Positions 55,659-63,904 of a DNA stretch of 64,000 nt are shown here, in pieces. The stretch covers positions 124,001 to 188,000 of the forward strand of contig PBYE01000027.1 of assembly GCA_002729495.1 (NCBI GenBank). Direction: 5' to 3'. Each line of letters opens with the position of its first letter. The stretch's first letter is position 1. Source of the DNA: Chromatiales bacterium (GTDB taxonomy: Bacteria; Pseudomonadota; Gammaproteobacteria; Steroidobacterales; GCA-2729495). The translations under genes and the position numbers were made by a program. The notes beneath the pieces are model-generated. The model was not told the origin of the DNA, searched no databases, and was given only the letters and a program-made list of their open reading frames with translations.

Positions 55659-56453
55659 TCAGCGGCCGGTCCACCGTGGTTCCCGTTTCTCGGCGAAAGC
55701 CCTGGGGCCTTCGGCACTGTCATCGCTGGCCTGCCGCCGGGTTTCCCATTTGTATTCCCGGGCCATGGCTTCGGCCAGGGAGTAATCGAGCCCCTCCATG
55801 ACACACTGCTTGATGGCCCGGATGGCCAGCGGCGCGCACTTAAGAATATCCAGTACCCAGCTATCCACGGCCTCGTCTAATCGATCCGCCGGGACGACTT
55901 CATTAATCAGACCGAGCTCCAGGGCTTCGGCGGCGCTCATGTCCCGGCCGGTGAGCAGGTAACCCATGGCCTTCTTAAGAGGTATCTGGCGCGGCAGCCG
56001 GTGAACGCCCCCGGCGAAAGGAATCAGGCCCCTGCGGGGTTCCGGTAAGCCAATGCGCGCGTCCTCGCTTGCCACGATGATGTCGCAGGCGAGGGCGATT
56101 TCCAGCCCGCCACCGTATGCACTACCGTTCAGTCGGGCGATGATGGGCTTGGGAAAGTAGTGGCGGTCGGTCAGGCGGGTAATTTTCTTCCACAGCTCAG
56201 CTTCCCTGAGTTGTTCTGCTTCAGAGGCGGCATTGATCTCTGCCATTTGTTTCAGGTCACGTCCGGCCGAAAACGCTTTGTCACCGGCACCGGTTATTAC
56301 TGCCAGCCATACGTCATCATCCTGCTCGACCTGGTCACAGACCTGGCTCAACTCGTAGTAGGTCTCGGGATTCAGCGCGTTGCGGACTTGCGGCCGGTTG
56401 ATGGTAATCCGGGCTACATGATTTTCTAATGAATATTCAATGAATTGCATCAT
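55659..56453 (-). CDS. Enoyl-CoA hydratase/isomerase family protein (second copy)
   Basis: A 264-residue crotonase with SAGRDLKQM, the oxyanion segment [17 protein letters not shown] and the catalytic region [20 protein letters not shown]. The C terminus carries KREPRWTGR, typical of the family. It is 40 bases before the thiolase gene and 21 bases after the amidohydrolase gene on the same strand. It differs clearly from the copy at 53599 and so is not a recent duplicate. Hydration of an enoyl-CoA before the thiolase is the simplest role. Confidence 0.9.
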   Translation of the reverse strand: MMQFIEYSLENHVARITINRPQVRNALNPETYYELSQVCDQVEQDDDVWLAVITGAGDKAFSAGRDLKQMAEINAASEAEQLREAELWKKITRLTDRHYFPKPIIARLNGSAYGGGLEIALACDIIVASEDARIGLPEPRRGLIPFAGGVHRLPRQIPLKKAMGYLLTGRDMSAAEALELGLINEVVPADRLDEAVDSWVLDILKCAPLAIRAIKQCVMEGLDYSLAEAMAREYKWETRRQASDDSAEGPRAFAEKREPRWTGR

Positions 56454-56474
56454 TATTCTTACACTTGGTATCAG

Positions 56475-57314
56475 CTATAGCCCCAGGACAGCCTCGGCGT
56501 TCCCATGGAAGAACTTTTCGAGCACAGTGGTGCTGTACCCGATCTCGTCCCATTCCCGAAATAAGCGCTCGTAGGCGATGCTGGGATAATCGCTGCCGAA
56601 CATCACTTTGTCACTGAGGCGGCTGCGTATGTCTTTCTTCAACGTATCGGGCAGGTATTTCGGCGCCCAGCCCGACATTTCCCAGTATACGTTCCCCTTG
56701 TGGAGCGCTACTGCCGTTGTCTCATCTATCCAGGGCGAACCCGGGTGGGCCATGATGATGGTGAGTTCCGGAAAGTCGGCAGCCAACTCATCTATATAGG
56801 CGGGATGTGCATCCCGGGTTTTGGCGCCGAGACCGCCCGGCATGCCGGCGCCCATACCGGTCATCCCCACGTCAATCATAACGGGTACCCCGAGAGCGCT
56901 GATCTCCTCCCACAGGGGATAGTAGCGCTGATCATTCACCCGGATGTGCTGCATGATCGGATGGAAGTGGAAGCCGATCATGTTCAGGTCGTTTACTGCG
57001 TGCCGCGCTTCGTCGATTGCGGCCTTGCCCAGGCCCGGTTCCAGTGCCCCCCATGCCTGGATAATGCAGTCGTGACGGTCCCGCATGCCGGCCACGTAGT
57101 CGTTGTCGCAGGGGGGCGTTTCGATGGTCGTCGTGAGATCCAGCGCGACCAGCAGCACATCGACGTTGAATTCCCTGAATTCGGCGATGACTTCTTCCTC
57201 GGTTTTAGCCGCCCACTCCCGGCCCCAGTAATCTGCCAGGGCTTCCACGTAGGGCCCCTGGCAGTCGATCCATTTCTGGGTATTGGGATAGCAGTGCAGG
57301 TCAATGATACGCAT
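56475..57314 (-). CDS. Amidohydrolase (ACMSD-like TIM barrel) with altered metal motif
   Basis: The 279-residue protein resembles the amidohydrolase-2 group (ACMSD, gamma-resorcylate decarboxylase and related enzymes). The N-terminal metal motif, normally DxHxH, reads IDLHCYPN, with Tyr9 in place of the second His. The later ligands appear intact: GFHFHPI, IMAHPGSPW and MFGSDYPS (Asp). It could be a decarboxylase or hydrolase of a ring-cleavage product. The start at 57314 gives MRIIDLHCY. It is divergent from the SDR gene, with a shared promoter region of about 135 bases. Confidence 0.82.
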   Translation of the reverse strand: MRIIDLHCYPNTQKWIDCQGPYVEALADYWGREWAAKTEEEVIAEFREFNVDVLLVALDLTTTIETPPCDNDYVAGMRDRHDCIIQAWGALEPGLGKAAIDEARHAVNDLNMIGFHFHPIMQHIRVNDQRYYPLWEEISALGVPVMIDVGMTGMGAGMPGGLGAKTRDAHPAYIDELAADFPELTIIMAHPGSPWIDETTAVALHKGNVYWEMSGWAPKYLPDTLKKDIRSRLSDKVMFGSDYPSIAYERLFREWDEIGYSTTVLEKFFHGNAEAVLGL

Positions 57315-57394
57315 GATGCTCGAAATACCTATAGCAATGGCGCCTGTACACAAACGGTACAAGGCTGGCTTTCAACGGGCAAGTTTACTTGGAC

Positions 57395-57424
57395 TTGATA
57401 TCCATGTAAACTGACCAGTATACT
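57395..57424 (+). promoter_or_regulatory. Promoter of the SDR-ligase operon with shared GTAAAC/GTATAC element
   Basis: TTGATA (57395-57400), an 18-base spacer and TATACT (57419-57424) precede the SDR gene by 25 bases. The sequence GTAAACTGACCAGTATACT (57406-57424) is close to one at 63702-63720 upstream of the extradiol dioxygenase gene. AGTTTAC (57382-57388) and GTAAACT (57406-57412) also form an inverted repeat here. Confidence 0.55.
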
Positions 57425-57449
57425 TTTTGATAATGACCGGTGTGATCAC

Positions 57450-58214
57450 ATGACAGACACGCGACGGGTTGCCCTGGTTACCGGATCTTCCAGTGGAATT
57501 GGTGCGGAAGTCGCAAAGGCACTGGCGGGCGCTGGTTACAACATCGTTGTCAACTACAGCCGGAGTGCCGAGGCGGCCAATATTACGGTAGCCGCCTGTA
57601 ATGCTGCCGGCTCCGATACATTGCTGGTGCAGTGCGATGTTTCTGATGAGGCCGGCGTCCAGGCCATGGTGGCTGAAGTGGAAAGCAGATTCGGTCGCCT
57701 GGATGTGGTGTGCAACAACGCAGGCACCTCGATCGAAACACTGGCGAAAGATTTTGATCAGGTTAGTGTCGAGGAGTGGGACCGGGTGATGGCGGTTAAT
57801 GTACGCGGCCTGTTTCTCGTGGCCAAGCACACCAAAGCTCTGCTAATGAACGGGGTTGATCCCTGCATGGTCAACACTGCTTCCATCGTCGGGCTTCGTC
57901 CGGGGGCGCAGCCGCTCCCTTACCTGGCGTCCAAAGCTGCGGTGGTCGCGATGACCCAGGCGCTTTGCCTGGCGCTGGGCCCCAAGGTTCGCGTCAACGC
58001 CGTGGCGCCGGGCTGGATGGAAGGCGAGTGGATGGAAAGGATGCTGGGGGAAAACTACGGCAAGCTAATGAATCGTCGCGCAAAGATGACGCCCCTGGCG
58101 CGCTGTGTCACCGATAAAGACGTAGCCGAGGCGGTGCTAACGCTCGTCGAACACATGAATTTTGTGACGGGTGAAACCATAGTCATCGACGGTGGTTTCG
58201 CCCGAACGACCTGA
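57450..58214 (+). CDS. Short-chain dehydrogenase (3-ketoacyl reductase-like)
   Basis: A 254-residue classical SDR with GSSSGIGAEVA (cofactor motif), NNAG, the catalytic Ser in MVNTASIVG and YLASK (catalytic Tyr and Lys). It resembles FabG-type and cis-dihydrodiol dehydrogenases. In a cluster with a Rieske oxygenase, oxidation of a ring cis-dihydrodiol is plausible, but FabG-like roles fit equally. It is the first gene of a plus-strand operon with the ligase (17 bases downstream) and others. Confidence 0.9.
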   Translation: MTDTRRVALVTGSSSGIGAEVAKALAGAGYNIVVNYSRSAEAANITVAACNAAGSDTLLVQCDVSDEAGVQAMVAEVESRFGRLDVVCNNAGTSIETLAKDFDQVSVEEWDRVMAVNVRGLFLVAKHTKALLMNGVDPCMVNTASIVGLRPGAQPLPYLASKAAVVAMTQALCLALGPKVRVNAVAPGWMEGEWMERMLGENYGKLMNRRAKMTPLARCVTDKDVAEAVLTLVEHMNFVTGETIVIDGGFARTT

Positions 58215-58231
58215 CCGAGGAGCCGAACCGG

Positions 58232-59887
58232 ATGCTCGAGGGATTCGTACCTTTCCCGGAGGAGTTCGCCCGCCGTTACCGGGAGAAGGGTTACTGGGAA
58301 GATCGCACTATCGCCGACGTTTTCGGCGAGGTGTGCGAGCAATATGCCGAGCGCATCGCAGTCTGTAACGCAAACAGCCAGGTCAGCTACCGGGAGCTCG
58401 ACGCACGTGCCGGGAACCTTGCACTAAACCTGCTGGACGAGGGCCTGGCACCGGGCGATATCGTTGTGTTGCAGTTGGGCAATGTCCTGGAGTTTGTCTA
58501 TACCTATTTCGCCCTCCACAAGATCGGCGTGCGGCCTATCCTGGCATTGCCTACCCACCGCTACCGGGAGCTGAAACAATTCGTGGAACTCTCCGGGGCG
58601 GTTGCCAGTTTTACGGCCGATCGGGCAAAGGACTGTGAATTCACCGATGTAGTGAACCGCATTCAGGCGGATTATCATACGCTGCGGTTGAAATTCATTC
58701 TCGGGGAAGCGCCCGCGGGATTTCTGTCTTTGTCTGAAATCATCGCGCGACCCGCCCGGCGCGATCCTGCAGAAATACAGGCGATTCAAGAACAAATCGA
58801 TCCCGAACAACCGGCGCTGTTTCTGTTATCGGGTGGCACTACGGGTATTCCGAAGTTAATCCCCCGGTCTCACAACGACTATGTTTGCAATTCCAGGCTG
58901 GCGGCGAGTTGCACAGGTATCACCGGGGATTCGGTGCTCCTGGATGTATTGCCCATCGCCCACAACCTGCCCCTGGCGTGTCCGGGACTGCAGGGATTCA
59001 TGCTGAAGGGTGCAAAGGTCGTGCTGCACACAAGCACTCGCGCTGCGCAGGTGTTCGGGTTGGTTCAGCAGTACGGGGTGACCCACATTCACGTGGTGCC
59101 GGCGCTGCTGATTATGTGGATGAACGACGAGGACGTGACGAACTATGACCTCACGTCCGTCCGCGTGATCCAGTCGGGAGGGCAACGCCTGCAGCCTGAA
59201 ACCCGCCTGCTCACGGAGCGAATTCTTGAGAACTGTACCGTCCAGGAAAACTTCGGCATGGCAGAGGGCATGCTGCTGTTCGTGCGCCTGGATGATCCAC
59301 CGGATGTCCGGCTGGAAACCGTGGGGCGACCCATCTGCGAAGACGATGAGATGATGTTGCTGGGCGAGGACGACCAGCTGGTATCGTTCGGTGAAGTTGG
59401 CGAATTATGCTGTCGCGGGCCCTATACGCTGCGGGGCTATTTTAACGCGCAGGAGCATAATGCCCGGGCGTTCACTCCCGAGGGCTTCTATCGTTCAGGT
59501 GATCTTATGCGGCAGCACGCCTCCGGCAACTACATGGTCGAAGGCCGGAAAAAAGACTTGATTAACCGCGGCGGTGAGAAAATTTCTGCAGAGGAAATCG
59601 AGAATCTGATCCTGGCGCATGCCAGTGTGCAGAATGTTGCCTGCGTCGCAATGCCGGATGCGGTTCTTGGTGAAAAAATGTGCGCCTACGTGATACTTCA
59701 GGAGGGTGCCGCTCTTGATCTGGACGCGCTCAAGGAGTTTCTTCTTTCCCATGAAATAGCGAAGTTTAAATTGCCCGAGCGGCTGGAGATCGTCGAGGAG
59801 TTTCCGTTGACGCCATTCGGCAAAGTCTCCAAGAAGGATCTAGTGGCCATGGTCAGCGAGACAATCAAACTGGAGGAGGCGAAGTAA
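58232..59887 (+). CDS. Aryl-acid-AMP ligase (DhbE/EntE-like)
   Basis: A 551-residue ANL-family enzyme that adenylates an aromatic acid. N-terminal FVPFPEEFARRYREKGYW is typical of 2,3-dihydroxybenzoate-AMP ligases, as is SGGTTGIPKLIPRSHND (the A3 loop). YRSGDLMRQH and GRKKDLINRGGEKIS are the A8 region, and the catalytic Lys is in PLTPFGKVSKKDL. No aryl-carrier protein or siderophore NRPS is nearby, so the partner is more likely CoA, in a benzoate-like CoA route (inference). It lies between SDR and oxidoreductase genes. Confidence 0.88.
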   Translation: MLEGFVPFPEEFARRYREKGYWEDRTIADVFGEVCEQYAERIAVCNANSQVSYRELDARAGNLALNLLDEGLAPGDIVVLQLGNVLEFVYTYFALHKIGVRPILALPTHRYRELKQFVELSGAVASFTADRAKDCEFTDVVNRIQADYHTLRLKFILGEAPAGFLSLSEIIARPARRDPAEIQAIQEQIDPEQPALFLLSGGTTGIPKLIPRSHNDYVCNSRLAASCTGITGDSVLLDVLPIAHNLPLACPGLQGFMLKGAKVVLHTSTRAAQVFGLVQQYGVTHIHVVPALLIMWMNDEDVTNYDLTSVRVIQSGGQRLQPETRLLTERILENCTVQENFGMAEGMLLFVRLDDPPDVRLETVGRPICEDDEMMLLGEDDQLVSFGEVGELCCRGPYTLRGYFNAQEHNARAFTPEGFYRSGDLMRQHASGNYMVEGRKKDLINRGGEKISAEEIENLILAHASVQNVACVAMPDAVLGEKMCAYVILQEGAALDLDALKEFLLSHEIAKFKLPERLEIVEEFPLTPFGKVSKKDLVAMVSETIKLEEAK

Positions 59888-59913
59888 ATGAGTCATCCGG
59901 TCGGGAAGTCACG

Positions 59914-60792
59914 ATGAACGCTATTGGTTTTATTGGGTTGGGCAACATCGGCACACCGATGTCGCAAAATCTGCTCCGGGCGGGCTTCGACGTGATCGGT
60001 TTTGACCTGGTCGGGAATCCTGCCTTTGTTGAAGCCGGCGGCCGCTTCGCCGAATCGGTGCAGGATGTGGGGCGGCAGGCAGATGTCATCGTTCAGAGCC
60101 TTCCCACGGCCGCGGCCCTTGAGTCCACCATCACCGGCCTGCTCGAAGTGGCGCGGGAAGGCCAGGTTGTGATTGATATCAGCGGTTACGCCCTGGAAGC
60201 CAAACAGCAGGCTGCCGAACGACTGGCGCAGCAGGGCGTGGCCATGCTGGATTGTGAGATAAGTGGCTTGCCGTTCATGGTCGCGAACCGGACCGCGGTA
60301 ATTTTTCAGGCCGGCGACGAACAATGCGTTAACGGGTTAAGAGAAGTATTCAATGGCATGGCAGATACATGTTTCTACCTGGGTGAGTTCGGTAGCGCCA
60401 CCAAGATGAAGCTGCTCGCCAACATGATGGTTGCGATACACAATTCAGTCGGCGGAGAGGTGCTCAACCTGGCCGCCCGGATTGGTATCGATCCTGACAC
60501 TGCCGTTAAGGTGCTCGGGTCCAGCGCAGGCGGATCGGTCACATTTTCCAACAAGGCGCCCGTCATGCTTTCAAGGGACTTTGAGAGTGGGCCCGGTCCA
60601 TTCCGACACATGGCGCATTACCTTGACTGGGCAGCAGGAATGGCCAGGCAAGCGGGTGCGGCGACACCTTTGCTGGACAAGACACGTGAGTATTATCTAA
60701 TTGCAGACGCTGAGGGCCGGGGTGATCAGGATATTGCCGCGGTTATCGAATTGCTCGAAGCAGCTTCGACGGACAAACCGAAAGAAAGTTGA
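59914..60792 (+). CDS. NAD(P)-dependent oxidoreductase, 3-hydroxyisobutyrate dehydrogenase family
   Basis: The 292-residue protein has the cofactor motif GFIGLGNIGTPMSQNLLRAG, the conserved CEISGLPF where DAPVSGG is usual, and the catalytic Lys in GSATKMKLLANM. The family oxidises beta-hydroxy acids or reduces aldehydes (tartronate semialdehyde and others). The substrate is unknown. It starts 26 bases after the ligase gene, in the same operon. Confidence 0.86.
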   Translation: MNAIGFIGLGNIGTPMSQNLLRAGFDVIGFDLVGNPAFVEAGGRFAESVQDVGRQADVIVQSLPTAAALESTITGLLEVAREGQVVIDISGYALEAKQQAAERLAQQGVAMLDCEISGLPFMVANRTAVIFQAGDEQCVNGLREVFNGMADTCFYLGEFGSATKMKLLANMMVAIHNSVGGEVLNLAARIGIDPDTAVKVLGSSAGGSVTFSNKAPVMLSRDFESGPGPFRHMAHYLDWAAGMARQAGAATPLLDKTREYYLIADAEGRGDQDIAAVIELLEAASTDKPKES

Positions 60793-60818
60793 ACGGCAAA
60801 CTTTGCCGGAGAGTTTAC

Positions 60819-61193
60819 ATGGCTGAGATACCCGCAGAAGTGCAGGCATTAAAAGAGAAGATGTTGCAGCGGCAATACTTCGTGATGACACGAAAAATGC
60901 TTGACCCCGGCAAACTACCACCGGTACTCCTCGATCACTACCAGTGGATTATCGACCTGGAAAAGCAGGACAAGGTTTTTGCCTCGGGTCCGATGTTCGG
61001 GAAGGATGGTCAGCAGGGTGTGGGTATGACCGTCTTCCGGGTTGATTCCTGGGAAGAGGCCGAGCAACTGGCAGCCGCCGATCCGTTCTGCAAAGCCGGC
61101 GCCGTTGGTTTTGATATCCAGCGCTGGCAGGTGAACGAAGGCCGGGTAAATGTGTCCATCGATTTTTCTGATCAGACGTACTCAATGAGCTGA
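60819..61193 (+). CDS. YciI-like small protein (muconolactone isomerase-like fold)
   Basis: The 124-residue protein has a YciI-type ferredoxin-like fold: RQYFVMTRKM, HYQWIIDLEKQDKVFASGPM, and SWEEAEQLAAADPFCKAGAV. The conserved His in LLDHYQW and Asp in AADPF are those of YciI, a proposed small enzyme. In aromatic clusters relatives occur with ring-cleavage lactone chemistry. The start at 60819 follows GGAGAG; the longer frame upstream has no good signal. It is the fourth gene of the operon. Confidence 0.8.
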   Translation: MAEIPAEVQALKEKMLQRQYFVMTRKMLDPGKLPPVLLDHYQWIIDLEKQDKVFASGPMFGKDGQQGVGMTVFRVDSWEEAEQLAAADPFCKAGAVGFDIQRWQVNEGRVNVSIDFSDQTYSMS

Positions 61194-61225
61194 GGACTGC
61201 GATCGCAGCCGTAAGGATTAGCTAA

Positions 61226-62107
61226 ATGTTCCGTCTGCTGACTTTCCGTGACACGTCGGGCGCCGAGCTGCCCGGGCTGAAAATAGATGATTTGGTGTAT
61301 CCGGTGGATGCGCAATACAAGTCCGTTCTGGAAATACTTCAGAACTGGCAGGAGGCAGAAAAGGTTCTGACGGATATGGCAGATGGGTTTTCCCGTGGAG
61401 ATTCAGGCTCGGGGCAACCGCTGGACAAGCTTGAACTGGCTGCGCCCATTCTTTATCCGGGAGTACTTTACTGTGCCGGCGCGAATTACCGGGATCACGT
61501 GCTTGAAATGACCGGTGAACCGCCACCGCCCGAGAATACGGAACCCTATTTCTTCATTAAGACAAGTCGCGGCACCGTCATCGGTCCCGGGGATTCGATC
61601 CGGCTGCCGGATTTTTCCGGGCAAGTGGATTGGGAAGCGGAAATCGGCATGGTGGTAGGGCGGCAGGCTCGAAATGTCAGCGAAGACGATGCGCTGGATT
61701 ACGTTGCGGGGTTCACCATTCTGAACGACCTGTCCGCCCGGGATCACAGCAAGCGGCATGATGTCCCGTTCCTGTTTGACTGGATAGGTCAGAAATGTTG
61801 GGACACGGGCTGTCCCATGGGGCCATGGATCACACCGCGGGCTGCCGTCGTCGACCCCAATAATCTCGAAATCAGGTTGTGGATTAACGATGAGCTCAAG
61901 CAGAATTCGTCCAGCAACCAGATGATTTTTGGCTACGAAGCACAGCTAGCCTATCTGAGCCGTCACGTGACGCTGTTCCCCGGCGACGTGATCGCCACCG
62001 GCACCCCGGCCGGTTGCGGCATGCCATCCGGCACCTTTCTGAAATCGGGCGATACCGTGCGGATAGAAATCTCAGGCTTGGGGGAGTTGTGCAACCCGGT
62101 TATCTGA
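61226..62107 (+). CDS. Fumarylacetoacetate hydrolase (FAH)-family protein
   Basis: The 293-residue protein belongs to the FAH superfamily, which hydrolyses C-C bonds or decarboxylates and isomerises ring-cleavage products, using a divalent metal. YCAGANYRDHV holds the catalytic His, and DWEAEIGMVVG gives the metal-binding Glu pair, followed by LNDLSARD and VIATGTPAGCG. Such enzymes act right after extradiol ring cleavage, and an extradiol dioxygenase is encoded nearby. It is the last gene of its operon and overlaps the convergent tetR-type gene by 8 bases. Confidence 0.9.
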   Translation: MFRLLTFRDTSGAELPGLKIDDLVYPVDAQYKSVLEILQNWQEAEKVLTDMADGFSRGDSGSGQPLDKLELAAPILYPGVLYCAGANYRDHVLEMTGEPPPPENTEPYFFIKTSRGTVIGPGDSIRLPDFSGQVDWEAEIGMVVGRQARNVSEDDALDYVAGFTILNDLSARDHSKRHDVPFLFDWIGQKCWDTGCPMGPWITPRAAVVDPNNLEIRLWINDELKQNSSSNQMIFGYEAQLAYLSRHVTLFPGDVIATGTPAGCGMPSGTFLKSGDTVRIEISGLGELCNPVI

Positions 62108-62756
62108 CCGCGGCCCCGTTGAGAAAAAGCTCGACGGAAGTTTGCGCAATTTTTTCGATCTCAGATTTATGGACACGCTTCCTGCGTCCGAACAGTAACT
62201 GAAGTTGCAGATCCGTTTTAATCAGGCCAATGAATTGGCGCGCCGCCAGGTCCGCGTCCGGTAGATTGATTACCCCTTTCTTTTGCTGAGTCAGCAGGTA
62301 GTCGCGGATGAGACTTTCCGTATTTTCCACTTGTTCATACATCAGGGAACCCAGTTCCGGGAAGGTTTGCGACTCTGTGACGACAACCCTCAACAGGGCA
62401 ATTTGTTCACTGGCATAAATATTACTGAGAATCTGGTTGGCAAGCCGGACCAGTACCGTCACCGGTTCAGATGCTTCGATATCGAGCTCATCCAGTGTGG
62501 GCGGAACCACTTTGTCGCAGAGCATTTTAACCACTGCGGCGAAAAGCGCATGTTTGTCGTCGAAGTGTTTGTAAACAGTACGCTTGGAGACATCGGCGGA
62601 CGCGGCAATTGCATCCATGGTCGTGGAAGCAAACCCCTGTTCCAGGAACACCTGGCGCGCCGCATCAACGATGGCCTGGTGTTTCCTGCGGCTCGACGGC
62701 CGCAGTTCGGTTCCAAGCTTCGATGCGATGGGGCCGACCGTTGAACTACGTTTCAT
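62100..62756 (-). CDS. TetR/AcrR-family transcriptional regulator
   Basis: The 218-residue protein has an N-terminal helix-turn-helix (AIVDAARQVFLEQGFASTTM with DAIAASADVSKRTVYKHFDDK) and a helical ligand domain ending in LFGRRKRVHKSEIEKIAQ. The start at 62756 shares one base with the stop of the dioxygenase gene (TGATG), so it is translated by coupling. It is a candidate regulator of the divergent promoters that carry GTAAAC/GTATAC elements, though this is inference. Confidence 0.9.
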   Translation of the reverse strand: MKRSSTVGPIASKLGTELRPSSRRKHQAIVDAARQVFLEQGFASTTMDAIAASADVSKRTVYKHFDDKHALFAAVVKMLCDKVVPPTLDELDIEASEPVTVLVRLANQILSNIYASEQIALLRVVVTESQTFPELGSLMYEQVENTESLIRDYLLTQQKKGVINLPDADLAARQFIGLIKTDLQLQLLFGRRKRVHKSEIEKIAQTSVELFLNGAAVR

Positions 62757-63637
62757 CAGTGGTTCGACATGAGCTGGATAGCTCGCTCGGTACGGCCGCC
62801 GGTGAGCCAGACGTTGGCGTTTTCCGGACCCGGTTGCCACTCCCTGGGAGTCCATTGGTCGCCCCTGGGTATGAAAATAAGTTCGGAAGTAGCTTCCAAG
62901 ACATATCCCGCAGGATCTTCGAAGTAGCAGAAGCAGTTGCCTCCGGGGCCGTGACGGCCGGGGCCCCACAGGGGCGTAATCCCCATATTGGCCATGCGGC
63001 CCGCGAAACGCATCATGGCGTCGAGGTCCTCCAGGAGGAATGCGACATGATTGAGGGATGAGTTGTCACATTTTTCCAGCCCCAGGCAATGGTGCTGCTC
63101 ATTGCAGCGCAGAAAGAAGAAGGCATCTTTCGCGTACCAGTCTGCCAGTTCGAAGCCCAGGTACCGGACATAGAAGTCTCGTAACGCCCTGTTGTCTGGC
63201 GAGTTGAGTACCATGTGGCTCAGACGCTGGGGAAGGAATCCTTCGCCGGGAGTATCAGCCGGAACACCATCATCCAGTGTACTGAGTTCAACCGGGGTGC
63301 CGTCGGGGTCTTTGAATTGAAAGCCGTAATAGTTACCGGGCAGTTGCAAAAGGTCCGGGGCTTTTAGAATCTCGACGTCTGCGGCCTTGAGATCGTCATG
63401 CATCGAGTCAACAGCAGCCGCGCTGTCCAGCGTAAACCTGATCATGGCAACAGATCGGCGTTCTCCGGGTTCGAGACCGAAGATAAATGGTTCATTGCTG
63501 GCACCCTTGAAGAAAATGGTGTCGGTGCCAGGATGTTCGATACGTTCCAGGCCCCAGCACTTTTCATAGAACTCAATGGATGGTGCCAGTTTCGGTGTTT
63601 TCAGGATAAGCCCGCATATATCGGTAACTTTAGCCAT
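62756..63637 (-). CDS. Extradiol ring-cleavage dioxygenase (two-domain VOC, catechol 2,3-dioxygenase-like)
   Basis: The protein has 293 residues from the start chosen (GGAGG lies upstream). It has two vicinal-oxygen-chelate domains (about 1-125 and 135-270). Only the second has the Fe(II) ligands of type I extradiol enzymes: His141 (LSHMVL), His197 (LNHVAF) and Glu248 (YVLEA). This pattern is that of BphC-type and other catechol 2,3-dioxygenases. It probably cleaves a catechol made from the Rieske product. It is co-transcribed with the tetR-type gene. An in-frame ATG at 63811 is less likely. Confidence 0.85.
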   Translation of the reverse strand: MAKVTDICGLILKTPKLAPSIEFYEKCWGLERIEHPGTDTIFFKGASNEPFIFGLEPGERRSVAMIRFTLDSAAAVDSMHDDLKAADVEILKAPDLLQLPGNYYGFQFKDPDGTPVELSTLDDGVPADTPGEGFLPQRLSHMVLNSPDNRALRDFYVRYLGFELADWYAKDAFFFLRCNEQHHCLGLEKCDNSSLNHVAFLLEDLDAMMRFAGRMANMGITPLWGPGRHGPGGNCFCYFEDPAGYVLEATSELIFIPRGDQWTPREWQPGPENANVWLTGGRTERAIQLMSNH

Positions 63638-63701
63638 CGCAGCAAATGCCTCCGGATGGTTGCTGCCTGCTTCACCAATACTACACATGCCGGAGCAGAA
63701 A

Positions 63702-63719
63702 GTAAACTTATCAGTATAC
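63702..63719. promoter_or_regulatory. GTAAAC/GTATAC element upstream of the dioxygenase gene
   Basis: GTAAACTTATCAGTATAC (63702-63719) matches the element at 57406-57423 at all but a few bases (GTAAACT, A and CAGTATAC shared, with the same spacing). It lies about 65 bases before the dioxygenase start. It may be an operator, or part of the -10 region. Confidence 0.45.
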
Positions 63720-63822
63720 AAACGGGGAGGATCTGCAGGCATCCACTGACGCCTAGACCTGCGGATGTATTCTTCACCAGGTAATGGAAAAGTCGGGAAA
63801 ACAGGGGCCAATTACATTAGCA

Positions 63823-63839
63823 TATTCAAAATGTATACT
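63823..63839 (+). promoter_or_regulatory. Candidate promoter of the quinone oxidoreductase gene
   Basis: TATACT at 63834-63839 with a weak TTACAT-like -35 box about 16 bases upstream. GTATAC again overlaps the -10 box. It would transcribe the plus-strand gene starting at 63905. Confidence 0.4.
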
Positions 63840-63904
63840 TTGTGTACTCCTGTAAAGGCATAAGCCGTGGGTGATTTACGCGGTTCCGGAAAAAGGGAAG
63901 CTAA

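Noticed and set aside
58232-59887. A siderophore (catecholate) biosynthesis locus, suggested by the EntE-like ligase, the TonB receptors and the phosphopantetheinyl transferase.
   Set aside because: No isochorismate genes, aryl-carrier protein, NRPS or siderophore exporter are present, and all direct neighbours of the ligase are catabolic.
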